This document shows, one piece after another, positions 9,001 through 17,186 of a stretch of DNA of 64,000 nucleotides; positions within the stretch are counted from its first letter, which is position 1, and each line of letters starts with the position of its first letter. The stretch spans positions 62,001-126,000 of the forward strand of contig CAVWLO010000002.1 of NCBI GenBank assembly GCA_963755985.1, given 5' to 3'. The position numbers were made by a program, and so were the translations under genes. A model generated the notes under the pieces. It saw only the letters and a list, made by a program, of their open reading frames with translations, was not told where the DNA came from and did not search any database. Source of the DNA: DASXMT01 sp963755985 (lineage in GTDB: Bacteria; Actinomycetota; Acidimicrobiia; Acidimicrobiales; RAAP-2).

Positions 9001-9297
9001 ATGTCCGAGTTGAGTCGCAGGGTCTTTCTCATTCGGGGATCGCTGGGTGCCGCCGCGGTTGGTGCGGCCGCAGCCATGCCCGGGTTGCCGGCTTTCATAT
9101 CTGCAGCCGACGGTGAGGCACCGGCAGCCGATGGCGCTGCCACTGCGGCCATCGAGGGCACTCCGACCATGAGTGAGCCACTCATCGCCCACATCAAGGA
9201 TCTGCAGACGGGGGAGATGACGCTGTACATGGGCCAACAGGAGTTCAGCTACTCCGATCCGGACCTTGCCACCCGCATCTTTCGCGCCGCCAAGTAG
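9001..9297 (+). CDS. Small Tat-exported protein
   Basis: A 98-residue protein with a twin-arginine signal (SRRVFLIRGSLGAAAVGAA) from residue 5 and a short Ala-rich linker. A conserved-looking end follows: EPLIAHIKDLQTGEMTLYMG, then DPDLATRIFRAAK. ATG 9001 was preferred to the upstream frame start because it puts the RR motif at the expected distance. The mature part is only about 45 residues with no cysteines, so it is unlikely to bind a cofactor alone. It lies 46 bases upstream of a second small conserved gene and may be a partner subunit or a signal. Confidence 0.65.
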   Translation: MSELSRRVFLIRGSLGAAAVGAAAAMPGLPAFISAADGEAPAADGAATAAIEGTPTMSEPLIAHIKDLQTGEMTLYMGQQEFSYSDPDLATRIFRAAK

Positions 9298-9343
9298 GGG
9301 CCTCGACTTCAGACCGATCCGGTCCGCAACTGAGAGGTGCTTC

Positions 9344-9700
9344 ATGTCATATCGCGAGTCGCCAGTTCCAGGTCCAGCCGAAACGACGGGTCCCAGCCAG
9401 GGGTCGGTCGTCCTTGACATCGGGGCCGAAGTCGGAGCCCTGATTGTCCGAACGGCGCACGACCTCGAAGGCGTGGAGATCGAGATACGGCGGCTCCCTG
9501 AAGGTTGGCACGGTGCCCACGTGGCCGTCCGGGCCCGACCCTTACCGGGGACACCCGTCTATGCCGCTGTCTTCGGACAGCTTCGAGCGGGCTCCTATGA
9601 ACTGCGACAAAGGCCGGCCACCCGTGATGCCTACATCCACCATGTCGACGTGATCGGTGGGAAGGTCGTCGAAACGGCCTGGCCGGAGGGCGAAGAGTGA
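9344..9700 (+). CDS. Conserved actinobacterial protein of unknown function
   Basis: A 118-residue soluble protein. It carries GSVVLDIGAEVGALIVRT and later GTPVYAAVFGQLRAGSYEL, a pattern I associate with a widespread uncharacterised actinobacterial family of beta-rich proteins. It has no signal peptide or membrane segment. ATG 9344 follows GAGAGG at 9332-9337; the longer frame would overlap the Tat-signal gene. It is probably co-transcribed with that gene. Confidence 0.65.
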   Translation: MSYRESPVPGPAETTGPSQGSVVLDIGAEVGALIVRTAHDLEGVEIEIRRLPEGWHGAHVAVRARPLPGTPVYAAVFGQLRAGSYELRQRPATRDAYIHHVDVIGGKVVETAWPEGEE

Positions 9701-9876
9701 AGGGGGCCGTTGCTCGTGCCTTGACCGGCGACGGTTGCCCTATCGGCGCCGGGTAGTCCGGATCGTCCGGGCTCGAACCGCAGTGCCGGCGGGCTGTTTC
9801 ACCAGTCCGCGCTCCAGAGCCACCGAGCAGGATCACTCAACGGTTCCGACTGGTCGCAACAGCTACCATCCCTCTG

Positions 9877-10077
9877 ATGAGCCGTCACACCGGAGTCATC
9901 CTCGCCGAGGTGGGATTCTTGTTGATTGTGTTCGCCGGCATCTGGTTTGTCGCCGCTCAAATCCCGGCCTTCAAGATGCCCACGACCAGAAATATCGTCG
10001 CGGGCATTGCCCTCGCCGTTGCCGGCGTGCTTCTCATTATCGCCACGCACTGGGGTCACTTCGGCGGACCATCCTGA
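9877..10077 (+). CDS. Small two-helix membrane protein
   Basis: A 66-residue protein with two hydrophobic segments, VILAEVGFLLIVFAGIWFV (7-25) and a second around 39-57 (VAGIALAVAGVLLII). It has a short Lys/Arg-containing loop and a His-rich end (THWGHFGGP). There is no Shine-Dalgarno of note. No family is recognised; the regular helical pattern and codon-position bias favour a real gene. Confidence 0.5.
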   Translation: MSRHTGVILAEVGFLLIVFAGIWFVAAQIPAFKMPTTRNIVAGIALAVAGVLLIIATHWGHFGGPS

Positions 10078-10135
10078 ATGTGTGCCGTTGCCGAAGGGCC
10101 GGCGACTAGTGATGATCGAAACCGACCGCCCGGTA

Positions 10136-10528
10136 TCACGCCGTCGTCCTCTCGCCGGCTGACTGAATCGGGGCAACGGCCGACAGGTCGATCGAACCGG
10201 GAACCGCGTCTGGTTCCGGCTTGGCTTCGACCTGCTCGGGAACAGATGCCCGAAGGGTCGACAGCCCCGCTGCTCGGTAGAGGGCCTGACGAGGGTCAGT
10301 CGAGTCGGTCATCTGCCCGAGCTTCTCCCGAGCGTTCCGGAACTCCTCGCTGAACGGCAGGTCGCCAGTCGTCCTCTTGACCTCGGTCTCCAAGGAGGTC
10401 CTCATCTTTTGCAGGTCCCGCAGGAGAGAGGAGAGCTTTTGGACGGCGGCGGGCAATTTGTCCGGCCCGAGGACGACCAGGGCGACGATGCCGATGAGGA
10501 GCAGCTTGGCCGGGTCGAGAGAGAACAT
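10136..10528 (-). CDS. Twin-arginine translocase subunit, TatA/TatB family
   Basis: A 130-residue protein with the Tat pore-protein layout: one short N-terminal membrane helix (KLLLIGIVALVVL), the hinge GPDKLP, then an amphipathic helix with alternating Lys/Leu and a polar tail. The length and the acidic/polar tail favour TatB over TatA; TatC is not in the window. ATG 10528 is preceded by AGGAG and places the helix directly at the N-terminus; an upstream start would add a non-membrane leader. Several neighbours (the ferritin-like pair and the small protein at 9001) carry Tat signals, which fits a local export theme. Confidence 0.82.
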   Translation of the reverse strand: MFSLDPAKLLLIGIVALVVLGPDKLPAAVQKLSSLLRDLQKMRTSLETEVKRTTGDLPFSEEFRNAREKLGQMTDSTDPRQALYRAAGLSTLRASVPEQVEAKPEPDAVPGSIDLSAVAPIQSAGERTTA

Positions 10529-10739
10529 GGAGGCTCCTAGATGTTTGGCGGTTCGATGACTTCGGACCCGGTACTCCGACAATGGCTGCGAGCAATTGTC
10601 GCGAGCAACGGACCGGTGGGTGAGATGACTTCAAACGGGGTCGGAGTCCTCTTTGCTTGCCCGTTGTAACTCGGTCTTGGCTTGCCCGATGGACTGAATT
10701 CGGTTCGGGCACCGGTGTGGCCAAGGGATGGCCATTTCA

Positions 10740-11546
10740 TCAGGCGGCCATGGAGGTCGGGTTGAATGCGACGGGAGACCCCGACGTTGTCTGGGCCCCC
10801 GGGTACATGCCCAGCACGAAGTACAAGATGGCCGCGTGTTGCATCTCGACCGGGGCGATGCTCGACGCCACCTGGACGGCCTTCTTGCTCGTGAGCATCG
10901 AGGCCTCCGCTTGATAGGTCTGGGCCGCGATGTTCTCGAGCATGAGGGCCAACTCACCGAGCTGGGTCACGTTGGTCACGTTGCCAAAGGCGGCCTGCAC
11001 GGTCGGGGTCAGCTTGGGGTCGGTCACGGTGATCGCCTTCTTGCCGCTCCCGGTCAACAAGCTGTTCCAGGCCGCCGCATGCGACGTGTGCTGGGACAGT
11101 GCCGTCTGGGCGAACGTGACGACCGCCGGGGGAACGGTGCCCAACTTGCCGGCCGTCGCCGCGCTGATCCCGCTCTGGTAGGCGTAGATGGCGAGGTTCT
11201 CCAGGCTGGCGGCCAGCGCGGCGACGGCCAGGTCGCCGGTGAGCCCCTGCTCAGGGTTGCCGCTGGTGGCCGGGGTCACCGATGCGGAGGTGGCCGCCGC
11301 GGCCAGGGCAGGCGTCGAGCCCACGGCGGCCAGCACGCCGGCTCCGGCCACCGCGCCCCCGACGCCCAAGAGGAAGGTTCGCCTGCTGGTGGGCGGGCGC
11401 GTTCCCGAGCGAATCTCGTCGTGCCATTCGGCCAAGCTGGACTGGAGGGCGGGCGAGCCCTCATCGTGGTCCAACTGTTCCAAATCCTTGGTCATGGCCT
11501 GAATCTCGGACTCGGTTACTGCGAGTTCGCTGCGTCGGATTCTCAC
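10740..11546 (-). CDS. Tat-exported ferritin-like domain protein (second of a tandem pair)
   Basis: A 268-residue protein. After a ~50-residue cytoplasmic-type leader comes a twin-arginine signal, SRRTFLLGVGGAVAGAGVL. The helical mature part has Glu/His motifs of the ferritin-like Ferritin_2/DUF4439 type: LENLAIYAYQ, QHTSHAAAWN, LENIAAQTYQ and EMQHAAILYF. Two E-x-Y/E-x-H sets suggest a di-metal carboxylate site or a relic of one. It begins with GTG 11546 inside the TGA of its upstream paralogue. The long leader before the RR motif is unusual and shared with that paralogue. Confidence 0.78.
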   Translation of the reverse strand: MRIRRSELAVTESEIQAMTKDLEQLDHDEGSPALQSSLAEWHDEIRSGTRPPTSRRTFLLGVGGAVAGAGVLAAVGSTPALAAAATSASVTPATSGNPEQGLTGDLAVAALAASLENLAIYAYQSGISAATAGKLGTVPPAVVTFAQTALSQHTSHAAAWNSLLTGSGKKAITVTDPKLTPTVQAAFGNVTNVTQLGELALMLENIAAQTYQAEASMLTSKKAVQVASSIAPVEMQHAAILYFVLGMYPGAQTTSGSPVAFNPTSMAA

Positions 11547-12406
11547 TTGACGGCTCCTTGGCTGGCTGGGGCGGCTGAAATGGTCGGATAGAAGGCGTTC
11601 GGGAACCCGATGCTGCCCGCCGCGGCCGGCAGTGAGGCGACATTGGTCGGCGACAAGGTGATGAGCTGCGGTGCGTTGGCCATGAGCAGTGCTTGGACTG
11701 CCCGCAGCACTGCGGCGTGCTGGGCCTCGATGCCCATGATGCTGGCCATGAGTGCCTTGTTGGATTTCGATGTCAGGTTGGGCACGTCGTTGACATACGT
11801 CTCAGCCGCGATGTTCTCGAGCTCGAGGGCAAGCGAGACGACACCGGCCGATCCCTGTTCGGCCGAAGCGCCGGTGAGGCCGGCAACCGCCTTGTTGACC
11901 ACAGGCACGAACGTCGGGTCCGGCTTGTTCTGGGTCGCCGCTCCCATGTTCTTCAGGGCACTGTTGAATGCGGCCAGGTGCTGACTGTGTTGGTCCATCG
12001 TCACCATGGCGAACTTGGACACGACCGGATTGGCCGCCGACCCACCAATGTAGGGGAGTGTCAGGGCCGTCTTGTAGGTGTTGACCGCGAGCACTTCGAT
12101 GGAGGCTGCCGTCTGCAGCATCTGTACGTCGGGAGACGAGCTGGCCAACGCGGGTGAGGCGAGCATGCCCAAGAGGAGCCCTCCGCCGGCCGCGGCAAGC
12201 ATCCCGGCACGGGCCAGACTGGTGTTGAGACCCCGCCGGTGCTCAGCGGCGAACAGCTGGTTCTCGAGTGGATCGCTTTTGTCGATCGCGGCCGGACCCC
12301 GGTCGGTCACTTCGGCCAGTGGTGGCACGGTGGCTCTGAGTGCGTCCGCCTGCATGTCCTGGGACTCCACCAGCAGTTCGCTGAGGACCCTGGGGTCACC
12401 GATCAT
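11543..12406 (-). CDS. Exported ferritin-like domain protein (first of a tandem pair)
   Basis: A 287-residue paralogue of the next gene. A ~55-residue leader precedes HRRGLNTSLARAGMLAAAGG and a long hydrophobic stretch, which may be a weak Tat signal. The mature helices contain SIEVLAVNTYK, DQHSQHLAAFN, LELENIAAETY and EAQHAAVLRA, matching the ferritin-like Glu/His pattern. The two genes overlap by 4 bases (GTGA), and the shared order of motifs indicates a tandem duplication. Possible roles are extracytoplasmic iron or oxidative-stress handling. This is inferred from the fold family only. Confidence 0.77.
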   Translation of the reverse strand: MIGDPRVLSELLVESQDMQADALRATVPPLAEVTDRGPAAIDKSDPLENQLFAAEHRRGLNTSLARAGMLAAAGGGLLLGMLASPALASSSPDVQMLQTAASIEVLAVNTYKTALTLPYIGGSAANPVVSKFAMVTMDQHSQHLAAFNSALKNMGAATQNKPDPTFVPVVNKAVAGLTGASAEQGSAGVVSLALELENIAAETYVNDVPNLTSKSNKALMASIMGIEAQHAAVLRAVQALLMANAPQLITLSPTNVASLPAAAGSIGFPNAFYPTISAAPASQGAVK

Positions 12407-12781
12407 CTAGACCTCCTCGGGCGGTATGCCCTGTCGTTGGGTTCCGGCGATGCCGGATGGCATCCCCGTCCTCGGAATGTGCAGACGGGGAGTCACTGTT
12501 CTTCGGCGCGAACCGTCGGACGGATGACCGATGTGGGAAAGGTGTGTCCCCACCGAGCTCTCTCATGCTGTCCGACGGCCAACCAGATCCGCGTGTCTGG
12601 TCGCGACCGTCGCTAGCGTGCTGGGCAGCGTCCATCATCTACGGATTGACCTTGTACGGCACGGTGCGGACGACGAGCTGACCCCTGGTTTCGCCGGTCG
12701 GGTCAGGCCGGGGCGCTGTTCGTGGTCAGCAGTACCCTGGGGTTCCTCGGGCGGTGGCTGATCGTGACCAGGTCTTGAGGC
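12407..12781. other. 375-bp intergenic region
   Basis: No coding sequence, RNA gene or strong hairpin that I can support. The left end must contain the promoter of the ferritin-like pair. The right end is downstream of the F420-type enzyme gene. Confidence 0.45.
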
Positions 12782-13204
12782 TCAGTCGCCCGCCCACGGT
12801 CCGACGCCCCCCACCCGCTCAGGGGTGATGCGAAGCACGTACCCGGGGGCGTCAAACCCCGGAGGTGGGAACACCGCGTCGGGGCCCAGGTACACGTGGG
12901 CCAGCTGTTGGAGGAGTTTCGCAGCACCGCCCTCCTGCACGCGGGCCCGGCCGTACACGACGAGGTACTCGCGCAGGCCGCGCTCGTTGCTGTCCCGGCC
13001 CTCGACGGACAGGACGACGCGCCGATCTCGCTCGACGTTGCGCACCTTGCGCCGGTGCAACATGTGGCCGCTGACGATCTCGTCACCGTCCAGGCCGACC
13101 CACACGCAACTCAGTTGTGGGCTTCCATCGTCGTTCAGGGTTACGAGGTGGACCAGTGCATCGGAATCCAACAGCTCACGCGCCTCGGGGGTCAAGATGG
13201 TCAT
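12782..13204 (-). CDS. PPOX-class F420-dependent oxidoreductase
   Basis: A 140-residue split-barrel flavin/deazaflavin enzyme of the actinobacterial F420-binding group. The signature LVTLNDDGSPQLSCVWVGLDGDEIVSG is followed by RRKVRNVERDRRVVLSVE, the Arg/Lys-rich stretch that contacts the cofactor phosphates. Its substrate is unknown. Its start overlaps the end of the PadR-YceI gene by 4 bases, so the two are translated together and that regulator is its likely controller. Confidence 0.83.
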   Translation of the reverse strand: MTILTPEARELLDSDALVHLVTLNDDGSPQLSCVWVGLDGDEIVSGHMLHRRKVRNVERDRRVVLSVEGRDSNERGLREYLVVYGRARVQEGGAAKLLQQLAHVYLGPDAVFPPPGFDAPGYVLRITPERVGGVGPWAGD

Positions 13205-14337
13205 GGTCTTCCTGTGCCTCGCTCATGGCTGTCCGGCCGCTTCCCCGACGGCAGGGGAGCGCGGTCATCGCCTTGGCCCTCGGCCGACGTCGTCTGCTCG
13301 GCCTCCAGGTGCAGGCGAAGGCGCACCTCGGGATAGATCTTGAACAGGGGCATGGTCGGCACGGCCATGTCGAAGCGGCTGATGTCGAAGACCTGGGTGC
13401 CGGCCACGATCATGGTCCGCTCGATCTGTTCGGGCCGGTTGAAGCTGCGCCGCAGGCGTTCATGGGCGGTGGCGGTGATCACCCCGCCGACCCGCTGGGT
13501 GATGCCGTGGAGGGTCACGTCGCCGTGCACCGCGTAGCAGTTGCCCTCGCCCATGTGCTGGAGGGACGTCAGCTCCACGGTGACGACCGGGTAGCGCCGG
13601 GCGTCGACCCGGCGGAGGAGCTCCCCGTCGTAGATGGCGTTGCCCGAGGTGAGCTCGGTCACCCGGACTTCGAGGCGAGCGGCGGGCATCGTGTCCTTGG
13701 CGATGAGGCCGTCGTGCAGCTCGACGTCGATCCAGCCGTCGAGGCTGGTGGCGCTGAAGGCGATGGGACCGACGCTCGAGCGGGCCTCGACGGTCAGGCT
13801 CGACCGGTCCGACCTGACCTCGAACCGGTCCGGGCGGCCGGCGGCCGGGCTCGACGACTGGGTCTGGCTCTCCCCGGCTTCGATGCCCATGGCGTCCAGA
13901 CGCCTGGCGTTGGTGTACCAGTAGCGCTGCAGGACCAGGTCCAGGCTGTTCCGCTCCCGGGACACGATCGACATCCATGCCTCGAGCGCCTGTTCGCCCT
14001 CGGGCGTGACGGCATGGACATGACGGGTGGAGCCGGCGGTGGGCGCCGCGTCCCAGCTCCGCACCAGGCCGTCGCCCTCGAGCTCGGCCAGCGCCCGGTA
14101 GACACTCGGGCGGTCCACCTTTCCCAGGCCCAGGCTGGGCAGCGCATCGCAGAGGAGGTACCCGTGCCGGGGCTCCTCGGTCAGCAACAAGAGGAGGGCC
14201 GGGTACAAGAAGTTCCGTGGTGGGCTGACCACGAAGCGACACCGTCCCTGCGGAGCGGTGTCAGGGGCCCCGGGCCAGGTCTCCTCCCACGCCTGGTCCA
14301 GGTCTGCTCCCGCAGCGTCCCCTGGTGCTTTGGCCAC
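13201..14337 (-). CDS. PadR-family transcriptional regulator fused to a YceI-like lipid-binding domain
   Basis: A 378-residue two-domain protein. Residues ~43-150 are a PadR winged helix: FLYPALLLLLTEEPRHGYLL, then DRPSVYRALAELEGDGLV and TPEGEQAL. Residues ~171-355 match YceI-type polyisoprenoid-binding lipocalins: FEVRSDRSSLTVEARSSVG, DVTLHGITQ and VFDISRFDM followed by IYPEVRLRLHLEA. YceI proteins are normally secreted single-domain lipid binders, so a cytoplasmic regulator that senses a lipid is the natural reading. GTG 14337, six bases after a GGGGG run, was chosen over the in-frame TTG at 14415, which lacks a site. Confidence 0.8.
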   Translation of the reverse strand: MAKAPGDAAGADLDQAWEETWPGAPDTAPQGRCRFVVSPPRNFLYPALLLLLTEEPRHGYLLCDALPSLGLGKVDRPSVYRALAELEGDGLVRSWDAAPTAGSTRHVHAVTPEGEQALEAWMSIVSRERNSLDLVLQRYWYTNARRLDAMGIEAGESQTQSSSPAAGRPDRFEVRSDRSSLTVEARSSVGPIAFSATSLDGWIDVELHDGLIAKDTMPAARLEVRVTELTSGNAIYDGELLRRVDARRYPVVTVELTSLQHMGEGNCYAVHGDVTLHGITQRVGGVITATAHERLRRSFNRPEQIERTMIVAGTQVFDISRFDMAVPTMPLFKIYPEVRLRLHLEAEQTTSAEGQGDDRAPLPSGKRPDSHERGTGRP

Positions 14338-14481
14338 GTTCACCCCCCTACCGGAGTTCGACGACCTTTCGTGTGTGATCCTTCCGAGCTGGCGACCACG
14401 CGAATTCGCCTTCAACTCGTTTTTAGCACTGCGGCGCGGTCAATGACGCGGCCGGCATGTCGCCTGGCCCGACGGGGCCGG

Positions 14482-14913
14482 TCACCGCCGGGCCGGGTCG
14501 AACTCCAATACCTGTGTGAGTCGGATGTTGTTGCCGGACGGATCCCGGAACGACGTGTCGATGCCGTAGGGCTGGGCCGTGGGTGGATCGTTGCACTCGA
14601 CGCCGCGGGCCGAAAGCTCGTCGTAGCTCGCCTGGCAGTCGTCCGTCTCGAGGAACAACGTGCCGCCCGCACCCTTGGCCACCAGCTCGGCCAGTTGGGC
14701 GCTGTCGTCGGCATCGAGCATGGGAGGGCCAGGCACCGGCATCAGCACCAGACCGACGTCGTCTTGGCCCGGAGGGCCCACGCAGAGCCAGCGGAAGTTC
14801 CACGCCTCCATGGTCACGTCGGCGCGCACCTCCCAGCCGAGCGTCCGGGTATAGAAGGTGAGCGCCTCGTCTTGATCGTGCACCCAAAATTGTGCGTTGG
14901 CGATCCTGGTCAT
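14482..14913 (-). CDS. VOC (glyoxalase/dioxygenase) superfamily protein
   Basis: A 143-residue single VOC module: QFWVHDQDEALTFYTRTLGWEV at the start and PYGIDTSFRDPSGNNIRLTQ at the end. It is the common lyase/binding-protein type found beside AraC regulators. Metal-site residues cannot be assigned with certainty. It lies 34 bases downstream of the AraC-family gene and is probably in its operon. Confidence 0.82.
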   Translation of the reverse strand: MTRIANAQFWVHDQDEALTFYTRTLGWEVRADVTMEAWNFRWLCVGPPGQDDVGLVLMPVPGPPMLDADDSAQLAELVAKGAGGTLFLETDDCQASYDELSARGVECNDPPTAQPYGIDTSFRDPSGNNIRLTQVLEFDPARR

Positions 14914-14947
14914 CGGGTCCTCCTGCCGTGTGGGTAGGACGCCGAGC

Positions 14948-15382
14948 CTAAGAGGTGGTGGTCACGCCGTCTTCTCGAAACGTGCGGTTTTGCGGGCGTG
15001 CGTAGGCCAGGGCCACGCACCGGGGGATCCGCACCTGCCCGGCCGCGGGCGGGTGGGCCGCCCGGTAGGCCAGCGGTGTCTGGCCGAAGACCCGGCGGAA
15101 GCTGGTGGTGAACGAGCCCACGCTGTGGGCGCCGACCGCGTAGCAGATGTCGGCGATCGACCAGTCGGACGTGCACAGCAGGGCCGCAGCCCGCTCGAGC
15201 CGCCGGGTCAGCAGGTACTGATGGGGCGACTCGCCGAACGCCCGCTTGAACTGGCGACTGAAGTGGGCCGGCGAGAGGGTGGCGGCGGCGGCCAGATCGG
15301 CCACCGAGAGCGACTCGGCGTACCGGGCGTCAGCCAGGTCCTTGGCCCGCAGCAGATGGCGGGACGCCGGGTTGGCCGTCAC
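14948..15382 (-). CDS. AraC-family transcriptional regulator
   Basis: A 144-residue protein that is little more than an AraC DNA-binding domain. The first helix-turn-helix is around SVADLAAAATLSPAHFSRQFKR. The second, IADICYAVGAHSVGSFTTSF, is followed by the family signature FRRVFGQTPLAYR. It has no ligand-binding domain, like MarA-type proteins. It sits 12 bases downstream of the Fur-family gene and 34 upstream of the VOC gene, the usual pairing for a small AraC/VOC module. Confidence 0.85.
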   Translation of the reverse strand: MTANPASRHLLRAKDLADARYAESLSVADLAAAATLSPAHFSRQFKRAFGESPHQYLLTRRLERAAALLCTSDWSIADICYAVGAHSVGSFTTSFRRVFGQTPLAYRAAHPPAAGQVRIPRCVALAYARPQNRTFREDGVTTTS

Positions 15383-15394
15383 GACCGCCCCGCG

Positions 15395-15862
15395 TCAGTC
15401 CGGGTCGTCGCCGGAGCACTTCGCACAGAGCCCCAGGATGGCGAAGTGCTTCGGATCGATGGAGAAGCCGAGCTTGGACTTGGCCGCACGGGCCAGACCC
15501 CGGAATATGTCGTCCGGTGCCTCGATCATGGTTCCGCATTCGGAGCAGACGAAGTGGGCGTGGGCATGGGAGGCCAAGAGATAGCTCGACGGGCCGTGTC
15601 CGAGGTGGGAGTGGGCGATGACCCCCAGCTCCTCCAACTCTTCGAGGTTGCGATAGATGGTCGAGACGTGCACGTCCGGCGCTCGCCGCTGCACCGCCTC
15701 GGCCAGGGCCTCGACACTCAGGTGCCCGTCCGCCTCGAACAGCACCTCCAACAGGATGCGACGCGATGAGGTGACCCGACCGCCGCGAGCGCGGAGGAAG
15801 TCGAGCACCGCGTCAACCGACGTGAGCTCGGCATGTTCCACCTGACCGAGCGGCTTGCTCAT
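15395..15862 (-). CDS. Fur-family regulator, probable nickel uptake regulator (Nur)
   Basis: A 155-residue Fur-family protein with a winged helix (HVSTIYRNLEELEELGV) and the metal-domain motifs HAHAHFVCSECG and LCAKC (structural CxxC pairs). It is divergent from a HoxN/NixA-type nickel transporter across a 105-bp intergenic region, the arrangement known for Nur. Its His-rich HAHAHF segment fits nickel or iron binding. Zur or PerR-like roles are possible but less supported by context. AraC and VOC genes follow on the same strand. Confidence 0.82.
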   Translation of the reverse strand: MSKPLGQVEHAELTSVDAVLDFLRARGGRVTSSRRILLEVLFEADGHLSVEALAEAVQRRAPDVHVSTIYRNLEELEELGVIAHSHLGHGPSSYLLASHAHAHFVCSECGTMIEAPDDIFRGLARAAKSKLGFSIDPKHFAILGLCAKCSGDDPD

Positions 15863-15903
15863 CGCCCCAGGATAGCGGTGGGGTATGGCAGCGACCCACT
15901 CCT

Positions 15904-15930
15904 TATTGCATGCTCTTCGTATTTGCCATA
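15904..15930. promoter_or_regulatory. Candidate Nur operator and promoter of the nickel transporter
   Basis: TATTGCA (15904-15910) and TGCCATA (15924-15930) are inverted half sites (TATnGCA/TGCnATA) separated by 13 bases, in the only AT-rich part of the intergenic region. A TTGCAT (15906-15911) and TAGGTT (15929-15934), 17 bases apart, could be the -35 and -10 elements, with the dyad over the spacer as expected for a repressor site. The TGC content of the half sites resembles the Nur box, but this is by eye. Confidence 0.45.
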
Positions 15931-15967
15931 GGTTGGTGGCCCGACACCCATCTCAAGGAGGGTCCTT

Positions 15968-17128
15968 GTGACCGATGCCGCTCTTGATGACGCCGCATGT
16001 GCCACCATCTACCCGTCCCGGCTGGCCAAGCTGCGTAGCGGGCTGACCCGGAGGGAATGGCTGCGGGTCGGGGGCATGGTCCTGGTCGTCGTGGGCCTCA
16101 ACGCGGTGGGCTGGGGCCTGCTGGCCGCCGCGTCGGGGCACCACTACCACGTCTCCAAGACCGGTCTGTTCGGGTTCGGGACAGGGATACTGGCCTACAC
16201 GCTCGGCATGCGGCACGCCTTCGACGCCGATCACATCGCGGCCATCGACAACACGACCCGGAAACTGGTGAACGACGGGAAACGGCCCCTCAGCGTCGGC
16301 TTCTTCTTCTCGCTCGGGCACTCGACCATCGTGTTCTTGTTGGCCGTCTTCTTGAACTTCGGGATCCGGGCCCTCGACTCCCAGGTCAGCAACGGCGCCT
16401 CGGGCCTCCACCAGACGACGGGGATCATCGGCACCTCGGTGTCGGGTGGGTTCCTCTATCTGATCGCCGGGCTGAACCTGATCGTGCTGGTCGGCATCGC
16501 CAAGGTGTACCGGGACATGAAGTCGGGGCGATTCGACGACGCCGAGCTCGAGCGGCAGCTGAACAACCGAGGGCTCATGAACCGCTTCTTCGGGAGCTAC
16601 GCCAAGCGGATCGACAGGCCCGGGAAGATGTACCCGGTCGGCCTCCTCTTCGGGCTGGGGTTCGACACCGCCACCGAGGTCGCCCTCCTCGTGCTGGCCG
16701 GGACGGCCGTCGCCGGCGGCCTTCCCTTCTGGGCCATCTTGTCCCTGCCCATCCTGTTCGCCGCGGGCATGACCATGTTCGACACCATCGACGGCTGCTT
16801 CATGAACTTTGCCTATGACTGGGCCTTCTCCAAGCCCGTCCGCAAGGTCTTCTACAACCTCACCATCACTGGGCTCTCGGTATTCGTGGCCCTGTTCATC
16901 GGCACCATCGAGATCGTCGGCCTGATCGGCTCGGAGCTCAACATCAACAACCCCTTCTTCAACTTCTTCGCCAACTTCAACATCAACACGGCTGGCTTCG
17001 TCATCGTCGGGGCCTTCCTGGCCACCTGGGTCGCCGCCATCACCTACTGGCATTTCGGGAACGTCGAGCAGAAGTGGGACGCGAGGATGATCCCCACCGA
17101 GCCGGCCGAAGCCACCGCCTCGGGCTGA
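15968..17128 (+). CDS. HoxN/HupN/NixA-family nickel/cobalt transporter
   Basis: A 386-residue NiCoT permease with about eight membrane helices. The signature RHAFDADHIAAIDN (from 82) in helix II carries the metal-binding His and Asp residues. The other family signatures are also visible, SLGHSTIVF and LGFDTATEVALL. Translation starts at GTG 15968 after a strong AAGGAGG (15955-15961). It imports Ni2+ or Co2+ for nickel enzymes; no nickel enzyme gene is in the window. The Fur-family gene facing it is its likely repressor. Confidence 0.92.
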   Translation: MTDAALDDAACATIYPSRLAKLRSGLTRREWLRVGGMVLVVVGLNAVGWGLLAAASGHHYHVSKTGLFGFGTGILAYTLGMRHAFDADHIAAIDNTTRKLVNDGKRPLSVGFFFSLGHSTIVFLLAVFLNFGIRALDSQVSNGASGLHQTTGIIGTSVSGGFLYLIAGLNLIVLVGIAKVYRDMKSGRFDDAELERQLNNRGLMNRFFGSYAKRIDRPGKMYPVGLLFGLGFDTATEVALLVLAGTAVAGGLPFWAILSLPILFAAGMTMFDTIDGCFMNFAYDWAFSKPVRKVFYNLTITGLSVFVALFIGTIEIVGLIGSELNINNPFFNFFANFNINTAGFVIVGAFLATWVAAITYWHFGNVEQKWDARMIPTEPAEATASG

Positions 17129-17186
17129 CGCGTGCTCGGGTCGCCTTGGCCCGACCCAGCGCTGATGGAGGGCGACGGGCGGCCAG

